NCBI RefSeq assembly: GCF_023205015.1
Contig: NZ_CP096258.1
Location: 868,001-932,000, forward strand
DNA length: 64,000 bases
DNA from: Providencia rettgeri
Lineage (GTDB): Bacteria > Pseudomonadota > Gammaproteobacteria > Enterobacterales > Enterobacteriaceae
Direction of reading: 5' to 3'
Below the pieces are notes generated by a model. The model was not told the DNA's origin. It did not search any database and saw only the letters and a list, made by a program, of their open reading frames with translations. Positions 44,157 to 54,600 of the stretch are shown in pieces. Position 1 is the stretch's first letter. Each line of letters starts with the position of its first letter. Made by a program: the position numbers and the translations under genes.

Positions 44157-46829
44157 ATGCCATACCAAGTATCTGAAAATAAACAAATGAATTATAAAGG
44201 AAAAAAAACTTTCGGATACAAGTATCATTCTGATAAATTTTTTCGAGTACTTCCGATCTCTTTTTTTGTGGGGATGTTGTTATATCCATCGTTAGCAAAA
44301 TCAGAAGTATATTTTAATCCTCGCTTTTTATCTGATGATGTTGAAAATATTGCTGATTTATCTGTATTCGAAAGTGGTCAAGAAGTTCCTGAAGGTTCAT
44401 ATCGTGTTGATGTATATTTGAATGACGGCTATTTATTTATTAAAGATATCAACTTTAAGCTAGATGAAAAGCAGTCTAAATTAATCCCTTGTTTCACAAA
44501 AAGCGACTTAACTAGAATGGGGGTAAATGTCATATCATTACCCGGCCAAGAGGTAGGGAAAGAAAAAACAAAAGAAGGAGAGGAAGGGTCTCTGGATAGC
44601 TGTAAATTACTTTCAGAGATAATTACTGATTCAACATCAACATTTGATGTTGGTTTACAGCGTCTTAGCCTGACTATTCCACAAATATATTTAGCAGATA
44701 CTGCTCGAGGTTATATTTCACCTGACCTATGGGATCAAGGTATTCCCGCGGGCATTATTAATTACAGTTTGACTGGAAATCAGTCACGCATGCAATCTGG
44801 TGAAAACCGGAGCTATACCTATCTTAACTTACAAAGTGGAATTAACTTAGGGGCTTGGCGCTTACGTGATAACTCCACGTGGACTCACACAACAGGCTCT
44901 AATAGAAATGAAACCAAATGGGAGCATATCAATACTTTTTTAGAAAGAGGTATTAACCAAATACGCTCGCGTTTAGTCATTGGTGATAGCTATACAGAAG
45001 GTTCGATATTCGACAGCTTTAACTTCAGGGGGATCCAACTTTCCTCTGATAGTAATATGTTACCTGATAGTCAAAGAGGATTTGCGCCTGTCATTCGTGG
45101 GACGGCTCGGGGAACTGCAGACGTGACTATCAAGCAAAATGGGTATGAAGTTTACCGTAATACATTCCCACCAGGTCCTTTTATCATAGATGACCTCTAC
45201 GCAAACGGGAATAGTGGTGACTTACACGTCACTATTACAGAAGCTGACGGTAGTACACAAAGCTTTGTTGTACCATTCTCAACAGTCCCTTTATTACAGC
45301 GTGAAGGACATTCTGAATACAGTATAACGGCTGGTGAATATCGCTCAGGAAGTAGTTTTCAAAAGAAACAAAATTTCTTCCAAGGTACATTAATGCGTGG
45401 ATTGTCATACGGTTGGACTATGTATGGTGGTGGACAATTAGCTGATCGTTATCGTTCAGTCAATCTAGGTTTGGGGAAGAATATTGGTGTATTAGGTGCA
45501 TTGTCACTCGATATTACACAAGCTAACGCTAAGTTACCTGACGATAGTAACCATCAGGGACAATCAGTGCGCTTTCTATATAGTAAGTCCATGAACTCAA
45601 CAGGAACGACTTTCCAACTTGCTGGGTACCGTTATTCGACGAAAGGTTTCTATACATTTGCAGATACCACGTACAAAAGAATGCAAGGTTACTCTATAGA
45701 AACACAGGATGGTACGGTTGAAGTCACTCCGACTTATACCGATTACTTTAATCTTGCTTATAACAAACGTGAAAAGCTGCAATTAAGTATGAGCCAGCAG
45801 CTAGGTGATGTCACAACTCTGTACATAACGGGCACCCATGAAAAGTATTGGAACACAAGTCGCGCTGATAAGCAGTTACAGGTAGGTTTGAATACGCTTT
45901 TCAAAGGGATCACTTGGGGAATTAACTACAGCTTGTCAAAAAACTCATGGCAAGACGGTAATGATCAGGTAATTGCTTTGAATGCGAATATACCATTGAA
46001 CCAATGGATGCGCACGGACAGTGATTCTATATGGAAGAATTCAACGGTTAGTTATAACGCTTCACACGACTTCAAAGGAGAGGCTTCTAATACGGCAGGT
46101 TTATATGGAACGCTATTAGAAGACAACAATTTAAGTTATAGCGTCCAAGCTGGCTATAAAGGCGGCGGTCAACAGCAGTCTTCTGGGACAGGGTCTACCT
46201 CGTTAAACTACCGTGGAACTTACGGAAATAGTAATGTTGGTTACAGTTATAATAAAAATTCGCGGCAATTTTACTATGGGGTAAGTGGCGGTATTTTAGC
46301 CCATGAGAATGGTATTACTCTTAGCCAGCCGATGAATGACACTGTTGTATTGATTAAAGCTCCGGGAGCGGACAACGTAAGAATTGAAAATCAAACGGGC
46401 GTTAAAACTGACTGGCGTGGTTATGCCGTCTTACCTTATGCAACGGAATACCGTGAAAATCGTATTGCTTTAGATACTAACACACTAGCAAATAACGTGG
46501 ATCTTGATGAACCGGTAGTGAGTGTTATTCCTACTAAAGGTGCAATTGTACGTGCCAGTTTTAATCCAAAAGTTGGTGTGAAAGTAATTATGACATTGAT
46601 GCATAAGGGAAAAGCTGTTCCTTTTGGCGCGATTGTTTCATTAAAAGATAACAATAGCAGTAGTATCGTTGCAGATGAAGGACAAGTTTATTTGACTGGA
46701 TTACCACTATCAGGTCAGTTGACAGTTCGATGGGGAAATGGCGCTGACTCGCAGTGTGAGGTTAATTACGCCTTACCTGAAAACAGTCAGTCAGAGCTAC
46801 TTAATTCATATCAAACCGTTTGTCTTTAA
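44157..46829 (+). CDS. Outer-membrane fimbrial usher (FimD-like)
   Basis: 890 residues with SD GGAGGGAA 6 nt before the ATG. A longish N-terminal region and signal peptide are followed by the usher N-domain (VYFNPRFLSDD), the 24-strand barrel with plug domain (GFAPVIRGTARGTADVTIKQNGYEVY) and C-terminal domains. Two Cys close to the end (QCEVNYAL, TVCL) are typical. Secretes and polymerises the fimbria. Confidence 0.94.
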   Translation: MPYQVSENKQMNYKGKKTFGYKYHSDKFFRVLPISFFVGMLLYPSLAKSEVYFNPRFLSDDVENIADLSVFESGQEVPEGSYRVDVYLNDGYLFIKDINFKLDEKQSKLIPCFTKSDLTRMGVNVISLPGQEVGKEKTKEGEEGSLDSCKLLSEIITDSTSTFDVGLQRLSLTIPQIYLADTARGYISPDLWDQGIPAGIINYSLTGNQSRMQSGENRSYTYLNLQSGINLGAWRLRDNSTWTHTTGSNRNETKWEHINTFLERGINQIRSRLVIGDSYTEGSIFDSFNFRGIQLSSDSNMLPDSQRGFAPVIRGTARGTADVTIKQNGYEVYRNTFPPGPFIIDDLYANGNSGDLHVTITEADGSTQSFVVPFSTVPLLQREGHSEYSITAGEYRSGSSFQKKQNFFQGTLMRGLSYGWTMYGGGQLADRYRSVNLGLGKNIGVLGALSLDITQANAKLPDDSNHQGQSVRFLYSKSMNSTGTTFQLAGYRYSTKGFYTFADTTYKRMQGYSIETQDGTVEVTPTYTDYFNLAYNKREKLQLSMSQQLGDVTTLYITGTHEKYWNTSRADKQLQVGLNTLFKGITWGINYSLSKNSWQDGNDQVIALNANIPLNQWMRTDSDSIWKNSTVSYNASHDFKGEASNTAGLYGTLLEDNNLSYSVQAGYKGGGQQQSSGTGSTSLNYRGTYGNSNVGYSYNKNSRQFYYGVSGGILAHENGITLSQPMNDTVVLIKAPGADNVRIENQTGVKTDWRGYAVLPYATEYRENRIALDTNTLANNVDLDEPVVSVIPTKGAIVRASFNPKVGVKVIMTLMHKGKAVPFGAIVSLKDNNSSSIVADEGQVYLTGLPLSGQLTVRWGNGADSQCEVNYALPENSQSELLNSYQTVCL

Positions 46830-46841
46830 AGGAGCTGATTA

Positions 46842-47381
46842 ATGATGAAAAATATAATATATCGTTGTTACCTCATGATATTGATATTCATTTTTTTTGC
46901 TTCGAAAAGTTTCGCTGCAGATAGTTCAATTAATATAACGGGGAGCGTTGCAGATAATACATGCGCGGTTTCACCTAGCTCAGATGGCCAAATTGTTGAT
47001 TTTTTAAATGAAAGCATTAAGTCTTTGAATGCGGTTAATAAAACATCTCTGGCGATCCCTTTTTATATTGAGCTTTTTCCATGTGGTACAGCAGTAACAG
47101 GTGTAAAAGTTGGATTTACCGGAATTGCTGATTCGAGTAATACCTCTTTATTAGCATTAGAAAATATTGGAGGTGCTGCATCTGGAGTTGGCATACAAAT
47201 ATTAGATAAAGCGAGAAACCCGCTATCACTCAATGATGATAATCAAAATATACCTTGGACATCATTAACGGCTGGCTCTCGTAATACATTGAACTTTTAT
47301 GCTCGATTAATGGTAACTGAACTTCCTGTAAATGCAGGTAAAATTCGCGCAACGGCAACATTTACTCTTGAATATCAATAG
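46842..47381 (+). CDS. Minor fimbrial subunit (FimF position)
   Basis: 179 residues. Signal peptide ends near KSFAA; pilin fold with INITGSVADNTCAV, LFPCGTAVTGV and ATFTLEYQ. SD GGAG after the usher stop; ATG at 46842 or 46845 (adjacent). Likely tip-fibrillum adaptor by position. Confidence 0.87.
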   Translation: MMKNIIYRCYLMILIFIFFASKSFAADSSINITGSVADNTCAVSPSSDGQIVDFLNESIKSLNAVNKTSLAIPFYIELFPCGTAVTGVKVGFTGIADSSNTSLLALENIGGAASGVGIQILDKARNPLSLNDDNQNIPWTSLTAGSRNTLNFYARLMVTELPVNAGKIRATATFTLEYQ

Positions 47382-47393
47382 GATGAGAATGTT

Positions 47394-47906
47394 ATGGTAA
47401 TAAATAAAAGGATAGTAGCTACCGCATTAACCGTTGCGGGGTTATGTTTATCAACGACATTGAGTTATGCAGCGGACGTAACAATCAATATTTACGGTCA
47501 GGTAAAAACAGTGCCTTGTACTGTCGTAACTGCGAATAAGAATGTGGATTTAAATGATCTCAGCACTTTTGACTTCATTAACGCGGGATCAACATCTAAA
47601 TGGCACCCTATTGAGTTAGAGTTGATTAATTGTCCTACAGGTTCTTCTAACGTAACAGCTAGATTTACAGGGGTATCCGATATTACGGGATACTATAGAA
47701 ACCAAGGAACAGCACAAAACATCCAGTTGCAACTGCAGGATGATTCAGGCAGAGACCTCAATAATGGTACCCAAGCTGTCATGCAAATTAATAGCAGTAC
47801 TGCTTCAGCAAATTTTCCTCTGAAAGTTAGAGCGATATCGGTTAACGGAGGAACGACACAGGGAAGTATACAAGCAGCTATTGATGTTACTTATACATAC
47901 CAGTGA
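47394..47906 (+). CDS. Minor fimbrial subunit (FimG position)
   Basis: 170 residues. Signal peptide ends LSYAA; VTINIYGQVKTVPCTVVTANK begins the pilin fold and the end is AIDVTYTYQ. 12 bp after the previous gene and immediately before the adhesin, as fimG is to fimH. Likely adaptor for the adhesin. Confidence 0.87.
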   Translation: MVINKRIVATALTVAGLCLSTTLSYAADVTINIYGQVKTVPCTVVTANKNVDLNDLSTFDFINAGSTSKWHPIELELINCPTGSSNVTARFTGVSDITGYYRNQGTAQNIQLQLQDDSGRDLNNGTQAVMQINSSTASANFPLKVRAISVNGGTTQGSIQAAIDVTYTYQ

Positions 47907-47914
47907 GCTATATT

Positions 47915-48844
47915 ATGAATATAAATAAAATTTTAAAATTATTTTTTTTTAATACTGTTATCTATTTTTTAGGTATTACAACAGCATATTCATTTACATG
48001 CATGGATAAACGTAATGTTTTAAGTTATAAAAATTCACCTGCCACAGCGAATGTGTATGTTGATCTGCAACCTAGACTCGAAGCGGGTCAAAACTTAGTT
48101 GTTGACCTTTCTCAATCGATTACGTGTTGGAACGATAACCCAAACTATAGGCGTGACATGGTGAGCGTAATGCAAGGTTCAGCATACGGGAATGTTCTCG
48201 CTAATTTTAGGGGGACTTTGAATTACTATGGTCTATCCTATCCATTTCCATTAAATTCAGCGACGCATTCTGTTGCATTCAGGCAACCAGCAGTTTGGAA
48301 TGCTAAGCTCTATTTATCACCATTAAATTCAGCCGAAGGTATCGTTCTTAGTCAAGGCACGCATTTTGCGACTTTAGTTATGTACCAAGTTGGGTCTGAT
48401 ATTTCTGGTGGGGGGAATATACAAACTGCGACATTTATATGGAAACTTTATGCGAATAACACCGTGGTTGTTCCTGTCGGTGGATGTGATGTATCTTCGC
48501 GTAATCTTAATGTCTATTTGCCAGATTACCCAGGTTCATCAAATATACCGTTATCGGTTTATTGTGGTAAAAATCAAAATGTTTCTTTCTATCTCTCAGG
48601 TTCGACTACGTCAAGTAGTTCAATATTTGCTAATACCTATTCAGGTTCAAATGCTGCGAGGGGATTAGGTGTTCAGATTACCCGTTATGGAACGGCACTT
48701 TCGGCAAATCAGCGAGTTCGAATGGGGCAAGTTGGACCATCACCTGTTTCTCTTAATTTACAAGCAAAGTATGAAAGAACAACAGGACAAGTCACAGCAG
48801 GGCCTGTACAGTCAGTCGTTGGTGTTTCATTTGTTTATGACTAA
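47915..48844 (+). CDS. FimH-like two-domain tip adhesin
   Basis: 309 residues from the ATG at 47915; a GTG at 47903 overlaps the preceding stop and lacks an SD. Mature protein begins at Phe27 (FTCMD), like FimH Phe1. Lectin domain to about residue 185, then pilin domain starting GGCDVSSRNLNVYLPDYPGS and ending VGVSFVYD. By alignment to E. coli FimH, Asn46, Asp47, Asp54 and Gln133 of the mannose pocket are kept. Tyr48, Ile52, Asn135 and Tyr137 are replaced, so sugar specificity may differ. Confidence 0.9.
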   Translation: MNINKILKLFFFNTVIYFLGITTAYSFTCMDKRNVLSYKNSPATANVYVDLQPRLEAGQNLVVDLSQSITCWNDNPNYRRDMVSVMQGSAYGNVLANFRGTLNYYGLSYPFPLNSATHSVAFRQPAVWNAKLYLSPLNSAEGIVLSQGTHFATLVMYQVGSDISGGGNIQTATFIWKLYANNTVVVPVGGCDVSSRNLNVYLPDYPGSSNIPLSVYCGKNQNVSFYLSGSTTSSSSIFANTYSGSNAARGLGVQITRYGTALSANQRVRMGQVGPSPVSLNLQAKYERTTGQVTAGPVQSVVGVSFVYD

Positions 48845-48856
48845 CAATGCCATTTA

Positions 48857-48909
48857 AATTACCAAGAAAGTATTATTTATATCGATTTGCAATACTTTCT
48901 TGGGTAATT
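48857..48909 (+). terminator. Fimbrial operon terminator
   Basis: Stem AATTACCAAGAAAGTATT / AATACTTTCTTGGGTAATT with a single bulge and a 16-nt loop, 12 bp after the adhesin stop, followed by TTTAT. Confidence 0.8.
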
Positions 48910-49199
48910 TTATATACGACCGCTTAACCTTTTCATCAATATCAATTCTATTTTATCGTTAAAAATAACTTCATTGCTATATCCATATTTCTTGGTTCAT
49001 ATTTCTTGATTAAAACTTTTACTGATAATCCCTTTCCTCTCTACGCTTTTGTTAATAACGATACATTTTTGCTAGCGCAATACGATCAGGATAGTTAATC
49101 TGTACCACAATGACTTCTAAACTGTGGGTAAAAATAGCCTTTTTATCTAAACTAACAGTTCAAATTTATCTATTTGTATTAATTAAAAAAGGGTAAACC
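48910..49199. other. Fimbrial operon-dapB spacer
   Basis: About 290 bp of AT-rich sequence without a gene. It should carry the dapB promoter; none was assigned with confidence. Confidence 0.35.
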
Positions 49200-50021
49200 A
49201 TGGCAAATTCAGTGGTACGTGTTGCAATCGTTGGCGCAGGTGGACGTATGGGACGCCAGCTAATTCAAGCCGCGCAACAACAGGATGGAATTCAATTAGG
49301 TGCTGCGATTGAGCGTGAAGGCTCATCGCTTATCGGGACAGATGCAGGTGAACTCGCTGGTATCGGTAAGTTAGGTATTTCCATTGTTGATTCGCTAAAT
49401 CAGGTTGTTAATGATTTTGATGTTGTCATTGATTTCACTCGCCCTGAAGGGACTTTACGCTACCTTGCATTTTGTAAAGCAAACCAAAAAGCGATGGTAA
49501 TTGGAACGACAGGGTTTGATGAGCAAGGTAAGCAAGCTATTGCCGAAGCGGCAAAATCTATTCCTATTGTCTTTGCGGCAAATTTCAGTGTTGGTGTCAA
49601 TGTGGTGCTGAAATTACTGGAAAAAGCAGCAAAAGTGATGGGGAATTACACTGATATTGAAATTGTTGAGGCTCATCACCGCCATAAAGTGGACGCACCA
49701 TCAGGTACGGCCCTAGCTATGGGGGAGTCTATTGCTAGCGCTCTGGGGAAAGATTTAAAAGAGTGTGCGGTATATACCCGTGAAGGTTACACCGGGGAGA
49801 GAGAACCTGGAACCATTGGTTTTGCAACTATTCGTGCTGGGGATATTGTCGGTGAACATACCGCAATGTTTGCAGATATTGGAGAGCGAGTAGAAATCAC
49901 CCATAAAGCCTCTAGCCGTATGACCTTTGCAAATGGCGCCATAAAGGCATCTGGTTGGGTTTGCGCTAGAAATAGTGGGTTATATGATATGAAAGATGTG
50001 CTTGGGTTGGATGATTTGTAG
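49200..50021 (+). CDS. dapB: 4-hydroxy-tetrahydrodipicolinate reductase
   Basis: 273 residues, as E. coli. Nucleotide-binding GAGGRMGRQLIQ at 11-22 and the substrate motif EAHHRHKVDAPSGTAL with catalytic His and Lys. Makes tetrahydrodipicolinate for lysine and diaminopimelate. Preceded by AAAAAAGGGTAAACC. Monocistronic, ahead of carAB as in E. coli. Confidence 0.97.
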   Translation: MANSVVRVAIVGAGGRMGRQLIQAAQQQDGIQLGAAIEREGSSLIGTDAGELAGIGKLGISIVDSLNQVVNDFDVVIDFTRPEGTLRYLAFCKANQKAMVIGTTGFDEQGKQAIAEAAKSIPIVFAANFSVGVNVVLKLLEKAAKVMGNYTDIEIVEAHHRHKVDAPSGTALAMGESIASALGKDLKECAVYTREGYTGEREPGTIGFATIRAGDIVGEHTAMFADIGERVEITHKASSRMTFANGAIKASGWVCARNSGLYDMKDVLGLDDL

Positions 50022-50084
50022 TTTTTTGTTTTTTATTTTATCTTTTAAATTATTTGGTTGTAGTTTATATTTATTGTTATGATG

Positions 50085-50113
50085 TCGATTTGAATTATTT
50101 TCATTCAAATCGA
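50085..50113 (+). terminator. Hairpin after dapB
   Basis: 11-bp stem TCGATTTGAAT / ATTCAAATCGA with a 7-nt loop, 63 bp after the dapB stop; no T run, so weak terminator or 3' end signal. Confidence 0.45.
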
Positions 50114-50399
50114 TATTAATTCATGTTTTAATGGTTTTTATCTTCAGTTTTGCTCGTTAATTATCCTTTCCTCCTTCTTTTAGCTAGGTTATTATCAATA
50201 AACTAGTTATCTTGCTTTGCAACCGTTTACTTATTCGTTTTTACTATGGTTTATACTGCTCACCCAGTTAAAAGCGAGGTAGTTAAGTAAAAAAGTAAGA
50301 TAAAAGTGAAAAAAATGCATTTTTTTCTAGACAAGACTCCATCTCATCATTAGAATGCGCGCAATTTGCCAAAAATTTGCTTAAAAACTCATTTTGGCA
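50114..50399. other. Upstream part of the carAB control region
   Basis: AT-rich DNA between the dapB hairpin and the carAB arginine operator. In E. coli this stretch holds a pyrimidine-responsive upstream promoter with IHF, PepA and PurR sites. I could not assign these boxes here. Confidence 0.35.
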
Positions 50400-50456
50400 T
50401 TGATTTAGATCGTGAAATCTGAATTAATATGCAAAAAACGTGATTTATTATTCTCC
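50400..50456 (+). promoter_or_regulatory. carAB promoter with paired ArgR boxes
   Basis: TTGATT (50400-50405) and TTAATA (50424-50429), 18 bp apart, form a likely promoter. Overlapping its -10 are two ARG-box matches, TGAATTAATATGCA (50420-50433) and TGATTTATTATTCT (50441-50454). Their centres are 21 bp apart, which is the normal ArgR operator geometry. Arginine repression through ArgR is therefore expected, as in E. coli carAB P2. Confidence 0.75.
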
Positions 50457-50466
50457 GGAGGATGTT

Positions 50467-51630
50467 TTGATTAAGTCAGCTATATTGGTTCTGGAAGACG
50501 GAACCCAATTCCACGGGCGTGCTATCGGTGCAGAAGGCGCTGCAGTTGGAGAAGTCGTTTTCAACACGTCGATGACCGGATATCAAGAAATAATTACAGA
50601 CCCTTCCTATTCCCGCCAAATTGTTACTCTCACTTATCCCCATATTGGTAATGTCGGCACTAATGCTGATGACGAAGAATCCCCAAATGTTCATGCACAA
50701 GGCCTAATCATTCGTGACTTACCATTGATTTACAGTAACTTCCGCGGGCAAGAAGGATTATCCGAATATCTAAAACGCCATAACGTCGTGGCGATTGCGG
50801 ATATCGATACACGTAAATTAACACGTTTACTGAGAGAAAAAGGCGCTCAAAACGGTTGTATCATTGCGGGTGATAACCCTGATGCTGCACTCGCATTGGA
50901 AAAAGCGCGTAGTTTTTCAGGTTTGAATGGGTTGGACTTGGCAAAAGAAGTCTGCACTAAAGAGATTTATAATTGGTCCCAAGGTTCATGGACGCTGGAA
51001 AATGGCCAGCAGGGCGCGAAAACTGCCGAAGAACTCCCTTTACATGTTGTTGCTTATGACTTCGGTGCGAAGCGTAATATCTTACGTATGTTAGTTGACC
51101 GCGGTTGCCGTTTAACGGTGGTGCCAGCAACTACCCCAGCAGAAACCGTATTGGCGATGAACCCCGATGGTATTTTCTTATCGAATGGCCCTGGTGACCC
51201 AGCGCCTTGTGATTATGCAATCAAGGCAATTGAAACATTCTTAACCACAGAAATCCCAGTATTCGGGATTTGTTTAGGCCACCAATTACTTGCTCTGGCT
51301 AGCGGTGCCAATACCATGAAAATGAAGTTTGGCCATCATGGTGCTAACCATCCAGTTAAAGATTTAGACAAAGATGTGGTGATGATCACGGCGCAAAACC
51401 ATGGTTTTGCGGTTGATGAATCGACACTTCCCGACACCCTGCGCGTGACGCATAAGTCACTCTTTGATGGAACATTGCAAGGTATTCACCGTACGGATAA
51501 ACCCGCATTTAGTTTTCAAGGCCACCCAGAAGCAAGCTCAGGGCCACATGATGCGGCAAATTTATTCGACCATTTCATTGAATTAATTAATGAATACCGT
51601 CAAAACACCCCTCGTCAAAACGCACAATAA
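50467..51630 (+). CDS. carA: Carbamoyl phosphate synthase small subunit
   Basis: 387 residues from a TTG start at 50467 (MIKSAILVLEDGTQFHGRAIG), 5 nt after CCGGAGGA; E. coli carA also starts with UUG. A GTG-started extension lies in the operator and is rejected. The C-terminal class I glutaminase domain has the nucleophile Cys in FGICLGHQLL and His-Glu in GHPEASSGP. It supplies ammonia from glutamine to CarB for arginine and pyrimidine synthesis. Confidence 0.96.
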   Translation: MIKSAILVLEDGTQFHGRAIGAEGAAVGEVVFNTSMTGYQEIITDPSYSRQIVTLTYPHIGNVGTNADDEESPNVHAQGLIIRDLPLIYSNFRGQEGLSEYLKRHNVVAIADIDTRKLTRLLREKGAQNGCIIAGDNPDAALALEKARSFSGLNGLDLAKEVCTKEIYNWSQGSWTLENGQQGAKTAEELPLHVVAYDFGAKRNILRMLVDRGCRLTVVPATTPAETVLAMNPDGIFLSNGPGDPAPCDYAIKAIETFLTTEIPVFGICLGHQLLALASGANTMKMKFGHHGANHPVKDLDKDVVMITAQNHGFAVDESTLPDTLRVTHKSLFDGTLQGIHRTDKPAFSFQGHPEASSGPHDAANLFDHFIELINEYRQNTPRQNAQ

Positions 51631-51645
51631 TCGGGAGCAAGAAAA

Positions 51646-54600
51646 ATGGCAAAACGTACTGATATAAAAAGCATTCTGATTTTAGGTGCCGGCCCGATTG
51701 TGATTGGTCAAGCATGTGAATTTGACTACTCAGGTGCTCAAGCGTGTAAAGCACTGCGTGAAGAAGGTTACCGCGTAATCTTAGTTAACTCGAACCCCGC
51801 GACCATTATGACTGACCCAGAAATGGCGGATGCAACTTACATCGAGCCGATTCACTGGGAAGTTGTGCGTAAAATTATTGAAAAAGAGCGCCCAGATGCA
51901 GTGCTACCGACCATGGGTGGCCAAACAGCATTAAACTGTGCGCTTGAATTAGAACGTAAAGGTGTTTTAGCTGAGTTTGGCGTGACCATGATTGGGGCGA
52001 CTGCTGATGCAATCGATAAAGCAGAAGATCGCCAACGTTTTGATAAAGCAATGAAAAAAATCGGCTTGGGCACTGCACGCTCAGGTATCGCACATAATAT
52101 GGAAGAAGCATTTGCTGTTGCCGATGCGGTAGGTTTTCCCTGTATTATTCGCCCATCATTTACGATGGGAGGTACGGGTGGCGGTATTGCCTATAACCGT
52201 GAAGAGTTTGAAGAAATCTGTACTCGCGGTTTAGATTTATCTCCCACTAATGAATTATTGATTGATGAGTCGCTGATTGGTTGGAAAGAATACGAAATGG
52301 AAGTTGTCCGCGATAAAAAAGACAACTGTATTATCGTTTGTTCCATTGAAAACTTCGATGCCATGGGGATCCATACGGGTGACTCTATCACCGTCGCGCC
52401 AGCTCAAACATTGACCGATAAAGAATACCAAATCATGCGTGATGCATCGATGGCCGTATTACGTGAAATCGGCGTTGAAACAGGTGGCTCTAACGTTCAA
52501 TTCGCGGTAAACCCTAAAGATGGGCGCTTAATTGTTATTGAAATGAACCCGCGAGTTTCACGTTCATCGGCATTAGCATCGAAAGCCACGGGTTTCCCAA
52601 TTGCTAAAATTGCAGCGAAACTGGCTGTCGGTTATACCCTTGATGAGCTGATGAATGACATCACTGGTGGCCGTACCCCTGCCTCATTCGAACCTTCCAT
52701 TGACTACGTTGTGACAAAAATTCCGCGCTTTAACTTTGAAAAATTTGCGGGCACGAATGACCGACTCACAACGCAAATGAAATCGGTTGGCGAAGTGATG
52801 GCGATTGGCCGCACATTTCAAGAATCGATGCAAAAAGCATTACGCGGTTTAGAAGTTGGCGCGACAGGGTTCGACCCGAAAGTGGCTCAAGAGGATCCTG
52901 AGGCACTGACTCGTATTCGTCGTGAATTAAAAGATGCAGGCGCAGAGCGAATTTGGTTTATTGCAGATGCTTTCCGTGCAGGCTTATCTGTCGATGGTGT
53001 TTTCAATCTAACCAATATTGACCGCTGGTTCTTAGTGCAGATTGAGGAGCTAGTCCGCTTAGAAGAAAAAGTGGCTGAGCTCGGTATTAATGGGCTGACA
53101 AAAGATTTCCTACGTACTTTAAAACGTAAAGGTTTTGCCGACGCGCGTTTAGCGACTTTAGTCGGTGTTTCTGACGCTGAGTTACGTAAACTACGCCAAG
53201 GTTATGGTCTGCACCCAGTCTATAAACGTGTTGATACCTGCGCGGCCGAGTTCGCTACTGACACCGCTTATATGTATTCCACATATGAAGAAGAGTGTGA
53301 ATCAAACCCAAATAATGCCAAACCAAAAGTGATGGTGTTAGGTGGTGGGCCAAACCGAATCGGGCAAGGGATTGAATTCGACTATTGCTGCGTGCACGCA
53401 TCTTTAGCGTTACGTGAAGATGGCTATGAAACCATTATGGTGAACTGTAATCCAGAAACGGTTTCAACGGACTACGATACTTCAGACCGCCTCTATTTCG
53501 AACCTGTCACCCTTGAAGATGTGTTAGAAATTGTGCGTATCGAGCAGCCAAAAGGTGTGATTGTGCAATATGGTGGCCAAACACCATTAAAATTAGCGAG
53601 AGCATTGGAAGCCGCAGGGGTTCCAATCATTGGAACGAGCCCAGATGCCATCGACCGTGCAGAAGATCGTGAACGTTTCCAGCAAGCCGTCAACCGTTTG
53701 AACTTGAAACAACCACAGAACGCAACTGTCACAGCGATTGAGCAAGCCATTGAAAAAGCAGCTATTATTGGCTATCCACTGGTGGTTCGCCCATCTTATG
53801 TACTAGGTGGCCGAGCAATGGAAATTGTATATGACGAAATCGATTTACGTCGCTATTTCCAAACTGCGGTAAGTGTCTCTAACGATGCGCCAGTGCTCCT
53901 TGACCGCTTTTTAGACGATGCCATTGAAGTTGACGTGGATGCGATTTGTGACGGTGAGATGGTGCTGATTGGTGGTATCATGGAGCACATTGAGCAAGCT
54001 GGCGTACACTCTGGTGACTCCGCATGTTCACTCCCTGCTTATACACTTAGCCAAGAAATTCAAGATGTAATGCGTGAACAAGTTCGTAACCTTGCCTTCG
54101 AGTTACGTGTACGTGGTTTAATGAACGTGCAGTTTGCCGTTAAAAATAATGAAGTTTATTTAATTGAAGTCAATCCACGTGCCGCAAGGACAGTGCCTTT
54201 CGTGTCTAAAGCAACCGGTGTGCCATTAGCGAAAGTTGCAGCGCGTGTGATGGTAGGGCAAACCTTGACACAGCAAGGGGTGACGGAAGAAGTTATTCCA
54301 CCATACTACTCGGTGAAAGAGGTGGTATTGCCATTCAATAAATTCCCTGGCGTTGACCCAATTCTTGGGCCTGAAATGCGTTCAACAGGCGAAGTCATGG
54401 GTGTCGGCCGGACATTTGCAGAAGCATTCGCTAAAGCGATGTTAGGTAGCAGCTCGACCATGAAAAAGTCTGGTCGCGCGCTGTTGTCTGTTCGTGAAGG
54501 TGATAAAACAAAAGTTGTCGATTTAGCCGCTAAGCTGTTAAAACATGGCTTTGAGCTAGATGCCACTCACGGCACTGCGATTGTTCTAGGAGAGGCTGGT

